DNA of 50,181 nt, taken from positions 1 through 50,181 of the forward strand of contig JAOUHF010000005.1 in the NCBI GenBank assembly GCA_029865325.1, read 5' to 3'. This document shows, piece by piece, positions 36,084 to 44,761 of this stretch; the stretch's first letter is position 1, and each line of letters starts with the position of its first letter. Below the pieces are notes generated by a model. The model was not told where the DNA came from. It saw only the letters and a list, made by a program, of their open reading frames with translations, and searched no databases. Made by a program: the position numbers and the translations under genes. Origin of the DNA: Thermoleophilia bacterium (GTDB taxonomy: Bacteria; Actinomycetota; Thermoleophilia; Gaiellales; Gaiellaceae).

Positions 36084-36863
36084 CTACATCCCCATCGCGT
36101 GGTACCCGGCGTCGACGTACAGCGTCGTGCCGGTCACGTTGCCCGCGTCTTCCGAGAGGAGATATGCGGCCGCGGCGCCACAGTCATTCGCCTCGATGGC
36201 TCGATGAAGCGGTGCGCGCTCCTCGAACATCGTCTCCATCGTGGTGAAGCCCGCGATCGAGCGCGCCGCAAGCGTGCGCACCGGACCTGCCGAGATCGCG
36301 TTCACTCTGATCCCTTTGAAGCCGAGGTCCCACGCCAGGTAGCGAACGGAAGAGTCGAGGGTCGACTTGGCGACGCCCATGACGTTGTAGTGCGGAACCG
36401 CGCGCTCACCGCCGAGGTAGGTCATCGTCACGATCGATCCCCCGCCACGAGCCTCCATCAGCGGCTCGGCGGCGTGGCAGCAGGCGACGAGCGAGTACGC
36501 GCTGATGTCGACCGCCATCCAGAAACGGTCACGTGGGGTGTCGATGAACCGCCCCTCCAGATCCTCCGCTGCGGCAAACGCAACCGAGTGGACAAGGATG
36601 TCGAGCCCTCCGCCAAAAGTGTCGGAGACCTCAGAGAAGACGCGGGCGATGTCCTCGTCCGAGCGGACGTCGCACTCGGTGACGAGCGGGCTGGAGACGG
36701 TCTCGGCAAGGTCGCGGACGTTCTTCTCGATGCGCTCGCCCTGATAGGTGAACGCGACCTGCGCTCCCTCCTCCGCGAGACGTTGCGCGATCGCCCACGC
36801 GATCGAGCGCTTGTTGGCGACTCCGAGGACGAGTGCCTGCTTGCCTTCGAACCTGCCGGCCAT
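36084..36863 (-). CDS. fabI: Enoyl-[acyl-carrier-protein] reductase (NADH), FabI
   Basis: A 259-residue short-chain dehydrogenase-type FabI that reduces the trans-2-enoyl-ACP double bond in each fatty acid elongation cycle. Motifs are GVANKRSIAWAIAQRLAEEGA (cofactor loop), VHSVAFAAAEDLEGRFIDT, MTYLGGERAVPHYNVMGVAKSTLD with the Tyr-x6-Lys catalytic pair (Y in HYNVM, K in VAKS), and AISAGPVRTLAARSIAGF. It is a predicted triclosan target. It is convergent with the selenoperoxiredoxin, one base apart, and divergent from the SDR gene with a 33-base gap. Confidence 0.95.
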   Translation of the reverse strand: MAGRFEGKQALVLGVANKRSIAWAIAQRLAEEGAQVAFTYQGERIEKNVRDLAETVSSPLVTECDVRSDEDIARVFSEVSDTFGGGLDILVHSVAFAAAEDLEGRFIDTPRDRFWMAVDISAYSLVACCHAAEPLMEARGGGSIVTMTYLGGERAVPHYNVMGVAKSTLDSSVRYLAWDLGFKGIRVNAISAGPVRTLAARSIAGFTTMETMFEERAPLHRAIEANDCGAAAAYLLSEDAGNVTGTTLYVDAGYHAMGM

Positions 36864-36869
36864 CCGGCG

Positions 36870-36875
36870 ATCCTA
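36870..36875 (-). promoter_or_regulatory. TANNNT -10 box (TAGGAT) for fabI
   Basis: TAGGAT on the minus strand lies six bases before the fabI start, in the 33-base divergent gap. Confidence 0.45.
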
Positions 36876-36881
36876 AACGGA

Positions 36882-36887
36882 TAGGGT
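36882..36887 (+). promoter_or_regulatory. TANNNT -10 box (TAGGGT) for the SDR gene
   Basis: TAGGGT lies nine bases before ATG 36897, facing away from the fabI box seven bases to its left. Confidence 0.4.
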
Positions 36888-36896
36888 GCCGCGGCG

Positions 36897-37676
36897 ATGG
36901 GCGACGGTCGAGTAGCGGTGGTGACGGGAGCGTCGTCGGGGATCGGCGAGGCGACCGCGCGAGAACTCACCGCCCGCGGCTGGCGCTGCGTCCTGCTCGC
37001 GCGGCGTGCCGACCGACTCGAGGCCATCGCGACCGATATCGGGGCAGAGTGGGAGACCTGTGACGTCTCCGACCGAGCGCAGGTCGACGACGTCGCGGCA
37101 CGCATCCTCGCGCGCTATCCGTCGATCGCGCTCCTGGTCAACAACGCCGGGATCCCGGCCCGGGGCAGCTTTCTCGACATCGACCCCGAGCGGATCGAGC
37201 GGGTGACCGACGTCAACTACCTCGGAGGCGTCTGGTGCCTGCGCGCGTTCGAGCCGGGACTGCGCGCTGCGGCAGCCGCCGGAGGCGCGCATGTCGTGAA
37301 CCTTGTCTCGGTCGCCGGAACCGTGGCCTTCGCCCCGGCAGGTGCGTACTCGGCCAGCAAGCACGCGCAGCTCGCCTTCTCACGCTCGGCCGCGGCGCTC
37401 CTGCGCAGTACGGGGATTCAGGTACACGCCGTGCTGCCCGGCTTCGTCGAGACCGAGGGCTTTCCCCAGCGTACGAAGCTCCGCAGCCGGTTGCTGCGCA
37501 GGTGGGTTATTGAGGCCGACGACGTCGCGAAGGCGATCGTGAAAGCAGTCGAAAAAGGCAAGGGCGAGGTGACGGTGCCCTGGTTCCCGTATCGCCTCAC
37601 GTCGGTCGCGCAAGCGGTCGTCCCAGGGGTCTTCGCGAGGCTCGCCGGTCGAGCGGGCTACCATCGGGGCGAGTAG
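36897..37676 (+). CDS. Short-chain dehydrogenase/reductase (classical SDR)
   Basis: A 259-residue NAD(P)-dependent oxidoreductase. The glycine-rich loop TGASSGIGEATAREL, the NNAG motif (LVNNAGIPARG), the catalytic Ser in NLVSVAGTVAFAPAG, and YSASKHAQLAF (Tyr-x3-Lys) are all present. The C-terminal PWFPYRLTSVAQAVVPG resembles DltE/YqjQ-type ketoreductases that act on membrane-associated substrates. The substrate is unknown. It ends four bases from the convergent methyltransferase gene. Confidence 0.9.
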   Translation: MGDGRVAVVTGASSGIGEATARELTARGWRCVLLARRADRLEAIATDIGAEWETCDVSDRAQVDDVAARILARYPSIALLVNNAGIPARGSFLDIDPERIERVTDVNYLGGVWCLRAFEPGLRAAAAAGGAHVVNLVSVAGTVAFAPAGAYSASKHAQLAFSRSAAALLRSTGIQVHAVLPGFVETEGFPQRTKLRSRLLRRWVIEADDVAKAIVKAVEKGKGEVTVPWFPYRLTSVAQAVVPGVFARLAGRAGYHRGE

Positions 37677-37680
37677 CGAG

Positions 37681-38361
37681 CTAGGCCGGGCCTGACTTTC
37701 GGGACACGTACCAGCCGATCTCGACGTCGTACGGCGTCGCCGGCGCCGGGCCTCGGATCCGCTCTCGGTCGTCCTTGGAGATGCCCGCAAGGTCGAGGCG
37801 CTGCTCGAGATCTATCCGCTCGCGAGTCACTTCCGACGAGATCAAGACGAGATCGTTCGCATCGAGATACCCGCGAATGTCCCCGTCGGGAAGCAGCCGC
37901 TGGTGGGAGGAGTCGCGCATACGCTCGAACCGGTCCATCTCCATGCTCCGCAACGGGTCGATCGATCCCAGCTGATCGACGATGAAGATCCGCCCGCCCG
38001 GACGCGTCACGCGCACGAGCTCGGACACGGCCAGCTCCGGACGCCGCGCGTGATGCAGCACGCGATGGCAGCAAGCAAGGTCGAAGCTGGCGTAGCCAAA
38101 GGGCAGCTTCGTCACATCGCCTTCGATGAAGCTGACGTTTTCCGGCGCTGCGGCGCGCCCAGCCTCGAGGTAGTCGACTCGTGCGTCGATGCCCACTACC
38201 TCCGCAACGTTGGGAGCAAGAGCGAAAGCGAGCGCTCCGGTGCCGCAACCGGCATCGAGCGCCGCCTCCGCGCCGGTGAACGGCCCAAGCAGCCGGCGCA
38301 GGCGCTCGGCCAGATCCAACGCACGTTCCTCCTGCAGCGCCAGGCGCAGTTCGACGCTCAT
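37681..38361 (-). CDS. SAM-dependent methyltransferase (class I, UbiE-like fold)
   Basis: A 226-residue methyltransferase. Motif I is LDAGCGTGALAFALAP with the acidic residue that binds SAM ribose in VVGIDARVDYLEAG. IEGDVTKLPFGYASFDLACCHRVLHHA covers motifs II-III, and RVTRPGGRIFIVDQLG follows. It resembles UbiE/COQ5 and arsenite or small-molecule methyltransferases. It overlaps the cca start by four bases (ATGA) and lies third in the alr-cca-methyltransferase operon. The substrate cannot be assigned. Confidence 0.82.
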   Translation of the reverse strand: MSVELRLALQEERALDLAERLRRLLGPFTGAEAALDAGCGTGALAFALAPNVAEVVGIDARVDYLEAGRAAAPENVSFIEGDVTKLPFGYASFDLACCHRVLHHARRPELAVSELVRVTRPGGRIFIVDQLGSIDPLRSMEMDRFERMRDSSHQRLLPDGDIRGYLDANDLVLISSEVTRERIDLEQRLDLAGISKDDRERIRGPAPATPYDVEIGWYVSRKSGPA

Positions 38362-39389
38362 GAGGCCTCGGTGCTCGCCAACGAGCGTGCAAGATCGAGC
38401 GCGTCGTCGCGCGTCGAGATCGTCCCCGCTGCCCGTTCCTCTTCGATGACAGCGAGGATACGTCCGATTTCGGGACCGGGTGCGATCTCGAGCTCGTCTC
38501 CCCGAACGAGGGGCTCCGCCGGATCGGCGAGGCGCGCGGCTTCGACGACCGCGGAAAGCTCGGCCGCGCCGACGAAGGCGAGCGCGTCGAGCGCCCACGG
38601 CTCCGTATCTCGACGGAACCGATGAATCGCGCGCGGGGACGGATCGTCCGGCGGTCGCGCGTCTACAAGCGTCGTCGCATACCGACGGAGCTCGTTCGAG
38701 ATCGGGAAGCCTGCCAGGCTGGCTCTGAAGACAGCGACCAGACGAAAGTCCGGGTCGTCGAGCGCGTCGATCGGGCCGTCGACTCGGCCGCCGAGCGGTT
38801 CGAGCAACCCCACGTCGTCGAGCCGTCGGTACCCCGCGACCGAGAGCCGTCGGAGCTCGCCGAGGATGCGCTCACCCGCGGGCTGGGTGACGAGCGCGGC
38901 GGAGATGCGGAGAAGCTCCTCCGTGTGCGCATCAACGTGAAAGCCGAGTTCGTCCTCGAGGCGCACCGCGCGGAGGAGCCTCAACGGATCGTCGATGAAG
39001 ACCGAATCCGAGACAGCGCGGATGCGCCGGGCTTCGAGATCATCCTTGCCGCCGTGCGGGTCGCACACAGCACCCGAACCGACCCGTACGGCGATTGCGT
39101 TGAACGCGAAGTCGCGCGAAGCGAGATCGGCCTCGATGCCGGCGGGTAGAGGCGTGAAGTCGATGGTTTGCTCGGCGTCCGGCGCGGCCACGCGCCAGGC
39201 CCCATGGCGCTCCGAGAGTGCGAACGCAGCGCCGCCGAACCGTCGCGCATAGCGAACGGCGGCCTCCCGCGGGTCGCCACAGGCGACGTCGAGGTCGAGC
39301 ACCGGGCGACCGAGAAGCTCGTCGCGGACGGCGCCGCCGACGATCCACGCTTCTTCCTCGCCGAGGATCTCGTGGACCCGCTCATCCAT
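38358..39389 (-). CDS. tRNA nucleotidyltransferase / poly(A) polymerase family (CCA-adding)
   Basis: A 343-residue class II nucleotidyltransferase that adds or repairs the CCA end of tRNAs, which fits the lack of encoded CCA in the three tRNA genes seen here. The catalytic head has AWIVGGAVRDELLGRP and DLDVACGD (G-G-x-V-R-D and D-x-D). The next conserved parts are DFTPLPAGIEADLASRDFAFNAIA (R-R-D-F-T-x-N-A-like) and FIDDPLRLLRAVR. The C-terminal half is helical with little conservation and no HD domain. It starts at ATG 39389 overlapping the alr stop; longer forms would extend far into alr. Confidence 0.85.
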   Translation of the reverse strand: MDERVHEILGEEEAWIVGGAVRDELLGRPVLDLDVACGDPREAAVRYARRFGGAAFALSERHGAWRVAAPDAEQTIDFTPLPAGIEADLASRDFAFNAIAVRVGSGAVCDPHGGKDDLEARRIRAVSDSVFIDDPLRLLRAVRLEDELGFHVDAHTEELLRISAALVTQPAGERILGELRRLSVAGYRRLDDVGLLEPLGGRVDGPIDALDDPDFRLVAVFRASLAGFPISNELRRYATTLVDARPPDDPSPRAIHRFRRDTEPWALDALAFVGAAELSAVVEAARLADPAEPLVRGDELEIAPGPEIGRILAVIEEERAAGTISTRDDALDLARSLASTEAS

Positions 39390-40401
39390 CCTTCGCCACC
39401 CGCCGCGCTCTGCCGGAGCGGGTGTTGAGCCCAGTAGCGATCTCATAGCCGATGGTTCCCGCGACGCGCGCGTGCTCCTCGACGAGGATCCCGTTCCCGA
39501 CGAGAGTCACGGGCGTTCCCGCCGCGAGCTCATCGTCCAGCTCGACCGCGAGCGCGTCCATCGAGATCGTGCCAACGACCCGCCGTCGTGTGCCCTCGAT
39601 GAGGACCTCGGTTCCGGTCATGTCCCGCCGGAACCCGTCCGCGTACCCGACGGGCACGATCCCGATCCACATCGGTCGGTCGGCGACGAACCGGCGGCCA
39701 TAGCCCGTGCTCGCGCCGGGCGCGAGCTTCTTCACGAGCGCCAGATACGAGTCCCAGCGCAGGGCGGGCTCGAGTCCCTCAGCCTCAGGCCCGGCGTCGA
39801 AGGGCGAGATCCCGTACAGCGCGATTCCACAACGAACCGCGTCGAAGCGGGCTTCTGCGTAGCGCAGCGTGGCGGCACTGTTGGCGATGTGCCGCGTCAG
39901 CGATCCGTGACCCGAGGTCGCCTCCTTGAAGCGCTCGACCTGGAGATGCGTGAACGTCGGATCTGACTCCGCAGACGCGAGATGGCTCATCAACCCGACG
40001 ACGTCCCGGCCCGGCGCCGGCAACTCCGAGAGCCCCCAGCGACCCATACCGGTGTCGACCTTGAGGTGCACTCGGACGCCCTCCGGCACGTGTCCGTCGG
40101 CGGCCACGAGCTCGAGTCGCGCCGCCCGTGCCTCACCGATCTCTCGCTCGGAGACGGGGCCCATGACGATGATGCGCGCGTTTCGCAGCGCCGCGCGAAG
40201 GTGGAGCGCTTCGGGCAGCGTCGCGACGCAGAGCGCCGAGGCTCCCGCGTCCAGCGCGGCGCGTGAGACGTCGACCGCGCCATGGCCGTACGCCTCCGCC
40301 TTGACGACCGCCCACAGCTCTGCCCCGCCTGCAGCGCGCAGCAGCGTTTCGGCGTTTCGCCGGATGGCCCCGAGATCGACGGTGAAACAGGATCGCTCCA
40401 C
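39382..40401 (-). CDS. alr: Alanine racemase
   Basis: A 339-residue PLP enzyme interconverting L- and D-alanine for peptidoglycan. The PLP lysine lies in LWAVVKAEAYGHGA (about residue 34). HLKVDTGMGRWG, the CGIALYGISPF segment and STGYGRRFVADRPMWIGIVPVGYADGF are family motifs. GTISMDALAVEL contains the M-D motif near the second active-site region that holds the catalytic tyrosine (YGRRF). It is first in the alr-cca-methyltransferase operon. The start codon is GTG 40401. Confidence 0.93.
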   Translation of the reverse strand: MERSCFTVDLGAIRRNAETLLRAAGGAELWAVVKAEAYGHGAVDVSRAALDAGASALCVATLPEALHLRAALRNARIIVMGPVSEREIGEARAARLELVAADGHVPEGVRVHLKVDTGMGRWGLSELPAPGRDVVGLMSHLASAESDPTFTHLQVERFKEATSGHGSLTRHIANSAATLRYAEARFDAVRCGIALYGISPFDAGPEAEGLEPALRWDSYLALVKKLAPGASTGYGRRFVADRPMWIGIVPVGYADGFRRDMTGTEVLIEGTRRRVVGTISMDALAVELDDELAAGTPVTLVGNGILVEEHARVAGTIGYEIATGLNTRSGRARRVAKDG

Positions 40402-40407
40402 CCGGTC

Positions 40408-40413
40408 ATTGTC
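40408..40413 (-). promoter_or_regulatory. Possible -10 box (GACAAT) for alr
   Basis: GACAAT on the minus strand lies six bases before GTG 40401. It differs from the TANNNT pattern at its first base but has the same spacing. Confidence 0.3.
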
Positions 40414-40437
40414 CGCGATTCGCGGCCCGGGCGCCGG

Positions 40438-40827
40438 CTACTGGATCTGGGTCTCGCAGCTGGGATGGAACGTATCGATGCCTGCGCCTCCGATGCAGAC
40501 GTCTGTTCCAGGGCCGCCGTTCAGCCGATCATTGCCGTCACCGCCTACAAGACAGTCGTCCCTCGCTCCGCCGTTGAGATTGTCGTTGCCCGCGGTGCCC
40601 AGGACGAGTGCAGCCTGACCTCCCGAGCCGCCGCCTACGACGATGACCGTCAGGTTCAACGCGGCGCACGCGGCCGGCTTGAGATCGTTTGCCGTGGGCC
40701 CCGCTCCGATCACCGAGCCTGCTCGGCTCGACGGGACGACGTTCGTCGCCGTGACGGCGACCGCGAGCAAAAATGTGAGAGCAGCCGTAGCAAGCGCGAC
40801 GCGGGCGGTGTGCTTGGCGCGCGGCAT
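40438..40827 (-). CDS. Small secreted RTX-repeat protein, putative signal peptidase substrate
   Basis: A 129-residue protein. A signal anchor (about 9-27, [18 protein letters not shown]) is followed by [21 protein letters not shown]. The C-terminal half carries Gly/Asp-rich RTX-like nonapeptides: [22 protein letters not shown] and GGAGIDTF, a calcium-binding beta-roll, plus paired cysteines ([18 protein letters not shown]) common in actinobacterial relatives. Its ATG overlaps the signal peptidase stop by one base (TGATG). The post-signal motif T-x-N-x-V-P-x-S-x-A-G is shared with the protein at 42516, so both are probably processed by the peptidase encoded between them. Confidence 0.75.
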   Translation of the reverse strand: MPRAKHTARVALATAALTFLLAVAVTATNVVPSSRAGSVIGAGPTANDLKPAACAALNLTVIVVGGGSGGQAALVLGTAGNDNLNGGARDDCLVGGDGNDRLNGGPGTDVCIGGAGIDTFHPSCETQIQ

Positions 40828-42461
40828 CAGCTTGCCGCAGCGCGGGGAGGCAGCTTCGCCGGAGAGAGAGCAAGCGTGTCCTCTTCGTCTCCGATCTCGT
40901 GTGCCGATTCGGGCTCGAGGCCGATCCCGACGCAATAGCGGTACACAGACGCCCCGTCGTCCACCTGGTAGACGTGCTTTCTCCCCTCTCGCCAATGAAG
41001 GACGATGCGGTCATAGTGCTCCGCAATCCGGTACAGGCTCCCGGCGTCGGTGAGCTCGGTGACGCTTTCCGATTCGGTCGCCGGGAGGCCGGAGATCGTG
41101 ATCATGCGGTCTCCGAAGAGGGATGCGATCTGCGTCGGCTCGCCTCCACTCCGCGCTCGCCAGAGCAGCGCAACGCCGGCAGCAGCGATCAGCGCCGCGA
41201 ACACGAGGCCGAGAAGGGCCAGCCTCCGCGCATTCTCGACCGAGAGGCGCAGGCGGCCGATCGAGAGGGACGAGGGCGAGCGAACCGTGATCGTCTCTCC
41301 CCGGCGGGCAGAGAAGATCGCGGAATCCTCGGCCGAAGTGTTGGGACGAAGGCTTACGGTGTCCAGCAGAAACGGGAGCTTGGGCGAGAACGTCTGCCTG
41401 ACCGGCTCGTCGCCAACCCGCCCGCGAAGCTCGACACCGGCGACGATTCCGAGAGCGAAGGTCGTAGTGCCCGACCCCGTCAGAGCCCTCATCTCCTCGA
41501 CGATGTCGCCGAGCGCAACGAGGTCGAGGCTTCCGGTCGCTCGCGCCGTTGTCCCGTCGAAGCCGATCGTTTCTCCGAGCGGGATGCGCCGAACCCAGCC
41601 CGCGCTGTCCGAGAGGACGGCGGTGAGCTCGACGGCGCCGCGCGCATCGGCGGCCTGCTTGGACTCGAGCCGGTAGTCGAACGCGAGGTCGAGGGCGGGT
41701 ACGAGCTGCAGGAAGACCGATTCTCCGGTGTCCACGACCCCGTCGGGGTAGACGTCGCTCTCCTCCACCGGAGCGCCGTACGAGAACTTTCCGACATGCG
41801 TGTACGCGTCAGGAGTGGTCGCGGCGCGTGTCGACGACCGCGTGTACGAGGCGACCGCGAGCAGGCCGAAGACGGCAAGCCCGACAAGGCCGATGCCGAG
41901 CACGACCTGCGCTGCAGTGCCAGGGCTGGAAGTCGCCCGGTGCTCGCTCGGAGCCGCCGCGGCGATGCCTCGCGTCGGGGTCGGCCGACGGGTCCGGGAA
42001 AGTGCAGCTCCGCCGCCTAGAGCGAGGAACGCGAGGCCGAAGACGATGAGCGCCGCGTGCAGCGGCTGGCGAGCCCAGACGATGGCCGAGCCCACACGTG
42101 GCAGCGAGAACCACAGCTGCCCTTCGATCTCGCTCGCCGTCGGGCGAACGCCGTCGAGGAAGTCGTTGTTATCGCCCTTGAGGACGTATCTGCCGCCGCG
42201 ATCGCGTACGACGCGGTGCAGGACGTGCGCTCCGAGCACGGGGTGGTTGTAGAGGACGATGTCGCCTTTCTCGACGCTCTCCTGCCGACGGATGACCGCG
42301 AGGTCTCCCGTGCGGAGAGACGGCTCCATGCTGTTCCCGTCGAGGATGACGTACCGTGTCGCGCCGCCGAGCTCGGGAGGTGCGAGCACAGCCCACGCCG
42401 CGGCGAGCGCCGCGAAGATCACGACGAAGCTTGCGATCCTTGTTGCGGTGCGTCGCGTCAT
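40827..42461 (-). CDS. Signal peptidase I (SipW/archaeal type) fused to a DUF5305-like domain
   Basis: A 544-residue membrane protein. An N-terminal helix (about 10-30) precedes a signal peptidase I catalytic domain: [19 protein letters not shown] has the catalytic serine, and [13 protein letters not shown] carries a histidine in place of the lysine general base, as in archaeal, ER and SipW-type (S26B) enzymes. [13 protein letters not shown] is the usual third motif. Two further helices (about 125-145 and 180-200) lead to an extracellular domain (about 205-440, [11 protein letters not shown]...) resembling DUF5305, then another helix and a cytoplasmic tail. ATG 42461 follows the small pilin-like gene by 54 bases. 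Confidence 0.82.
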   Translation of the reverse strand: MTRRTATRIASFVVIFAALAAAWAVLAPPELGGATRYVILDGNSMEPSLRTGDLAVIRRQESVEKGDIVLYNHPVLGAHVLHRVVRDRGGRYVLKGDNNDFLDGVRPTASEIEGQLWFSLPRVGSAIVWARQPLHAALIVFGLAFLALGGGAALSRTRRPTPTRGIAAAAPSEHRATSSPGTAAQVVLGIGLVGLAVFGLLAVASYTRSSTRAATTPDAYTHVGKFSYGAPVEESDVYPDGVVDTGESVFLQLVPALDLAFDYRLESKQAADARGAVELTAVLSDSAGWVRRIPLGETIGFDGTTARATGSLDLVALGDIVEEMRALTGSGTTTFALGIVAGVELRGRVGDEPVRQTFSPKLPFLLDTVSLRPNTSAEDSAIFSARRGETITVRSPSSLSIGRLRLSVENARRLALLGLVFAALIAAAGVALLWRARSGGEPTQIASLFGDRMITISGLPATESESVTELTDAGSLYRIAEHYDRIVLHWREGRKHVYQVDDGASVYRYCVGIGLEPESAHEIGDEEDTLALSPAKLPPRAAAS

Positions 42462-42515
42462 GCTCGTCCTCCTGATCGACCGGGCGGAGCGCACGCCCCG
42501 CCCGGTCGGTGAGGG

Positions 42516-42887
42516 TTACTGAACGGCGACCACCCTGAACGAGGTCGCAGAGAGAACGGTCGGGTTCGAGCTGAAGTCGCAGCTCCAGCTGTTGCCAGAT
42601 GTGTTCGTGCAAGCCTGCAAGGCACCGCCCGAGACGACACTGGCGTGTGCTGTGCCGGCAGCGGCACTGAGATCGAACGAGACGGAGTCGATGTTCGCCG
42701 GGTTCCCAGCCTCGAGCTGGTATGCGATGTTCGAGACGGTGTAGCCGCTGATGACACCGGCTCCGTCACCCGCGCTCGAGCCGGGCACGGTGTTCGCCGC
42801 GGTGAACGCGTACGCCGCGAACGCCAAGGCGGCCGCTGCCGCGATGACGAGCACAAGCCGGCGCCGGCGCCTGCTGCGATTGTGCAT
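42516..42887 (-). CDS. Small exported pilin-like/TasA-like protein
   Basis: A 123-residue protein with a basic N-terminus (HNRSRRRRR), a hydrophobic segment (LVLVIAAAAALAFAAYA) and a mature region starting near AANTVPGSSAGDGAGV. The mature part is Ser/Thr/Gly/Ala-rich with two cysteines about 12 residues apart (ACTNTS...WSCDF) and no catalytic motif. Size, export signal and adjacency to a SipW-type signal peptidase suggest a surface filament or matrix subunit. The rule by analogy is TasA/camelysin-SipW; sequence similarity itself is weak. AAAGGAGC precedes ATG 42887. Confidence 0.7.
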   Translation of the reverse strand: MHNRSRRRRRLVLVIAAAAALAFAAYAFTAANTVPGSSAGDGAGVISGYTVSNIAYQLEAGNPANIDSVSFDLSAAAGTAHASVVSGGALQACTNTSGNSWSCDFSSNPTVLSATSFRVVAVQ

Positions 42888-42922
42888 GGGTGCTCCTTTG
42901 GTCGGGGATGGGGACGCCAAGA

Positions 42923-42979
42923 GGGGGCGCGACGAGGTAGTCGGCGCCCCCGATAGGGGAGTCCGTCCCCCGACGGGGG
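42923..42979 (-). promoter_or_regulatory. GC-rich leader with two inverted repeats upstream of the pilin-like gene
   Basis: GGGGGCGC/GCGCCCCC (42923-42930 and 42944-42951) and CCCCC-GAC-GGGGG (42967-42979) lie between the convergent-side nnrDE end and the pilin-like start. They could be an operator, a leader structure or the terminator of nnrDE. No known riboswitch was recognised. Confidence 0.35.
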
Positions 42980-42999
42980 TAGATAGGTCGAACTAGCCT

Positions 43000-44394
43000 T
43001 TAAGAGGATAGTTTTTGGTCGCTGGATAGACCATCGAGCGCCATCGGCAGTGCTGCGAGCAGATCGCTCGCGACAAGCCCGGCGCGGTGCCGAGCGAGCG
43101 CGGCCGCCTGTCCGTGAGCCACGGATGCAGCGGCCGCCGCGCGGATGGGTGACAGCCCCTTCGCGAGGAACGCCGCGACCACTCCGGTGAGGACGTCACC
43201 GGTTCCCGCGGTCGCCAGGGACGGCGGTCCGAGATCGCAGACGACGACACCCTCGCCCGGAGCTGCGACGATCGTGTCCGCGCCTTTGAGAAGAACGACG
43301 GCGCCGAAGCGCTCGGCCGCCTGCTGCGCGGCGGCGAGGCGGTGGGCCCGGACCCAGTCCGAGTCGGTTTCGAGGAGGCGAGCCAACTCGCCGGCGTGCG
43401 GCGTGAGGACCGTGGGCGCCGTGCGATCGAAGAGCTCGAGGCCGAACAGCGCGTCCGCGTCCACGACTGCCGGGAGCTGAACGCGCTCGAGCAGCTCGCG
43501 AACGAGCGCCTGGCGCTGACCGCCGCGACCGAGGCCGGGGCCGAGGGCGAGCGCGTTCGCCCGCTCCGCCGCACGCACGATCGTCTCGGCGGCATCGGCG
43601 TCGCTCCAGCCGATCTTCACCGGCTCGAGCGAAAGCACCTCGGCCGCGGCCAACGCACTCTCCGGAACCGCGAGCGTCACATAGCCCGCGTCAGCGCGCA
43701 GCGCAGCCATCGCCGTGAGGCACGCGGCGCCCGTCATCCCGGGTTGCCCGCCGACGACGAGGACTGAGCCGGACGAATACTTGGTATCCCTGGGCCCGCG
43801 ACGGGGAACGATCGAGAGAAGCGCGGGGGCCGCTCGCCGGTGCACGGTCGGAGCCGCCGCGAGACCGATGTCGGCGACGACCACCCGCCCGGCGTGGAAT
43901 CGGCCCGGCGCAACGGCGAGCCCTACCTTGGCAGCGTGGAAGGTAACGGTGAGGTCGGCGTCGACGACCGCGCCGGCAATCTCGCCCGTCGACGCGTCGA
44001 CACCGGAAGGCAGATCGACCGAGACGATCGGTGCCGGCGCCGCGTTCATGCGCTCGATCAGCTCGGCGGCGTCCGGACGAGGCAGCCCGCGAAACCCGGT
44101 GCCGAAGAGCGCATCGACAACGACGTCGTATCCGTCGAGCTCGGCTGTCTCGTCAGCTACGTGGCCTGCCTCACGCAGTACGCGTGCCGCAACCCTTCCG
44201 TCGCCGCCATTCGATCCGCCACCGCACACGCACGCAAAGCTGCGTGCCGCGGGGAAGGTCAGCATCACCTCTCGCGCCATCGCGGCACCGGCACGCTCCA
44301 TCAACTCGGGCACGGAGTCGGGATAGGCCGGATACCGCTCTTCGGCGGCGCGCATCTCGTCGGCGGAGTAGAGCGGCTCGAAGGGCTCAGCCAT
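43000..44394 (-). CDS. nnrDE: Bifunctional NAD(P)H-hydrate epimerase / ADP-dependent dehydratase
   Basis: A 464-residue repair enzyme that restores damaged NADH and NADPH. The N-terminal epimerase domain (about 1-195) contains VCGGGSNGGDGRVAARVL and VDLPSGVDASTGEI. The C-terminal dehydratase domain (about 205-464) contains VVGGQPGMTGAACLTAMAA, ALALGPGLGRGG, VVDADALFGL, TPHAGELARLL and the ADP-site motif LATAGTGDVLTGVVAAFLAKG. Start ATG 44394 overlaps the acpS 3' end by eight bases. The order HAD phosphatase, acpS, nnrDE is a common actinobacterial pairing for the last two. Confidence 0.93.
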   Translation of the reverse strand: MAEPFEPLYSADEMRAAEERYPAYPDSVPELMERAGAAMAREVMLTFPAARSFACVCGGGSNGGDGRVAARVLREAGHVADETAELDGYDVVVDALFGTGFRGLPRPDAAELIERMNAAPAPIVSVDLPSGVDASTGEIAGAVVDADLTVTFHAAKVGLAVAPGRFHAGRVVVADIGLAAAPTVHRRAAPALLSIVPRRGPRDTKYSSGSVLVVGGQPGMTGAACLTAMAALRADAGYVTLAVPESALAAAEVLSLEPVKIGWSDADAAETIVRAAERANALALGPGLGRGGQRQALVRELLERVQLPAVVDADALFGLELFDRTAPTVLTPHAGELARLLETDSDWVRAHRLAAAQQAAERFGAVVLLKGADTIVAAPGEGVVVCDLGPPSLATAGTGDVLTGVVAAFLAKGLSPIRAAAAASVAHGQAAALARHRAGLVASDLLAALPMALDGLSSDQKLSS

Positions 44395-44761
44395 CGCTGC
44401 GTGGACTGACGACGCAGATCGCAGCGGCAATCTCCCGCGAGTGCGTCATCGAAAGATCGATCGGGCCGGCCTGGACACGCTCGGCAAAAGCGGCCGTGCG
44501 GCCCGACAAATGCACTCCAGGCTTGGGCCGTCCCACGATCTCGATCTCCTTCCAGGTGAAGCGAACGCCGCAGCCGAGCGCCTTTCCTACGGCTTCCTTT
44601 CCCGCGAAGCGCGCGGCATAGCTCTGGGCTGGGTCGGCCCGCGAGTCGCAGTACGCGCGCTCGGCATCGGTGAAGCATCTATCCCGAAAGCTCGCGCGAT
44701 CCAGCGCACGGCGGACGCGCTCGATCTCGATGATGTCGACGCCGACCTTCAAGGCGTCCAT
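44387..44761 (-). CDS. acpS: Holo-[acyl-carrier-protein] synthase
   Basis: A 124-residue phosphopantetheinyl transferase of the AcpS type that converts apo-ACP to holo-ACP using CoA. The magnesium-binding motif is GVDIIEIERVRRAL (Asp), and the second is RFAGKEAVGKALG (Glu and Lys). The C-terminal MTHSREIAAAICV completes the fold. The likely client in this window is the ACP at 5125-5373. ATG 44761 overlaps the HAD gene by 13 bases; a GTG four codons into the protein is an alternative. Confidence 0.93.
   Translation of the reverse strand: MDALKVGVDIIEIERVRRALDRASFRDRCFTDAERAYCDSRADPAQSYAARFAGKEAVGKALGCGVRFTWKEIEIVGRPKPGVHLSGRTAAFAERVQAGPIDLSMTHSREIAAAICVVSPRSDG

Noticed and set aside
42890-43000. 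Riboswitch in front of the pilin-like gene
   Set aside because: The inverted repeats are simple G/C runs without the conserved core of any riboswitch I can recall, including c-di-GMP types.
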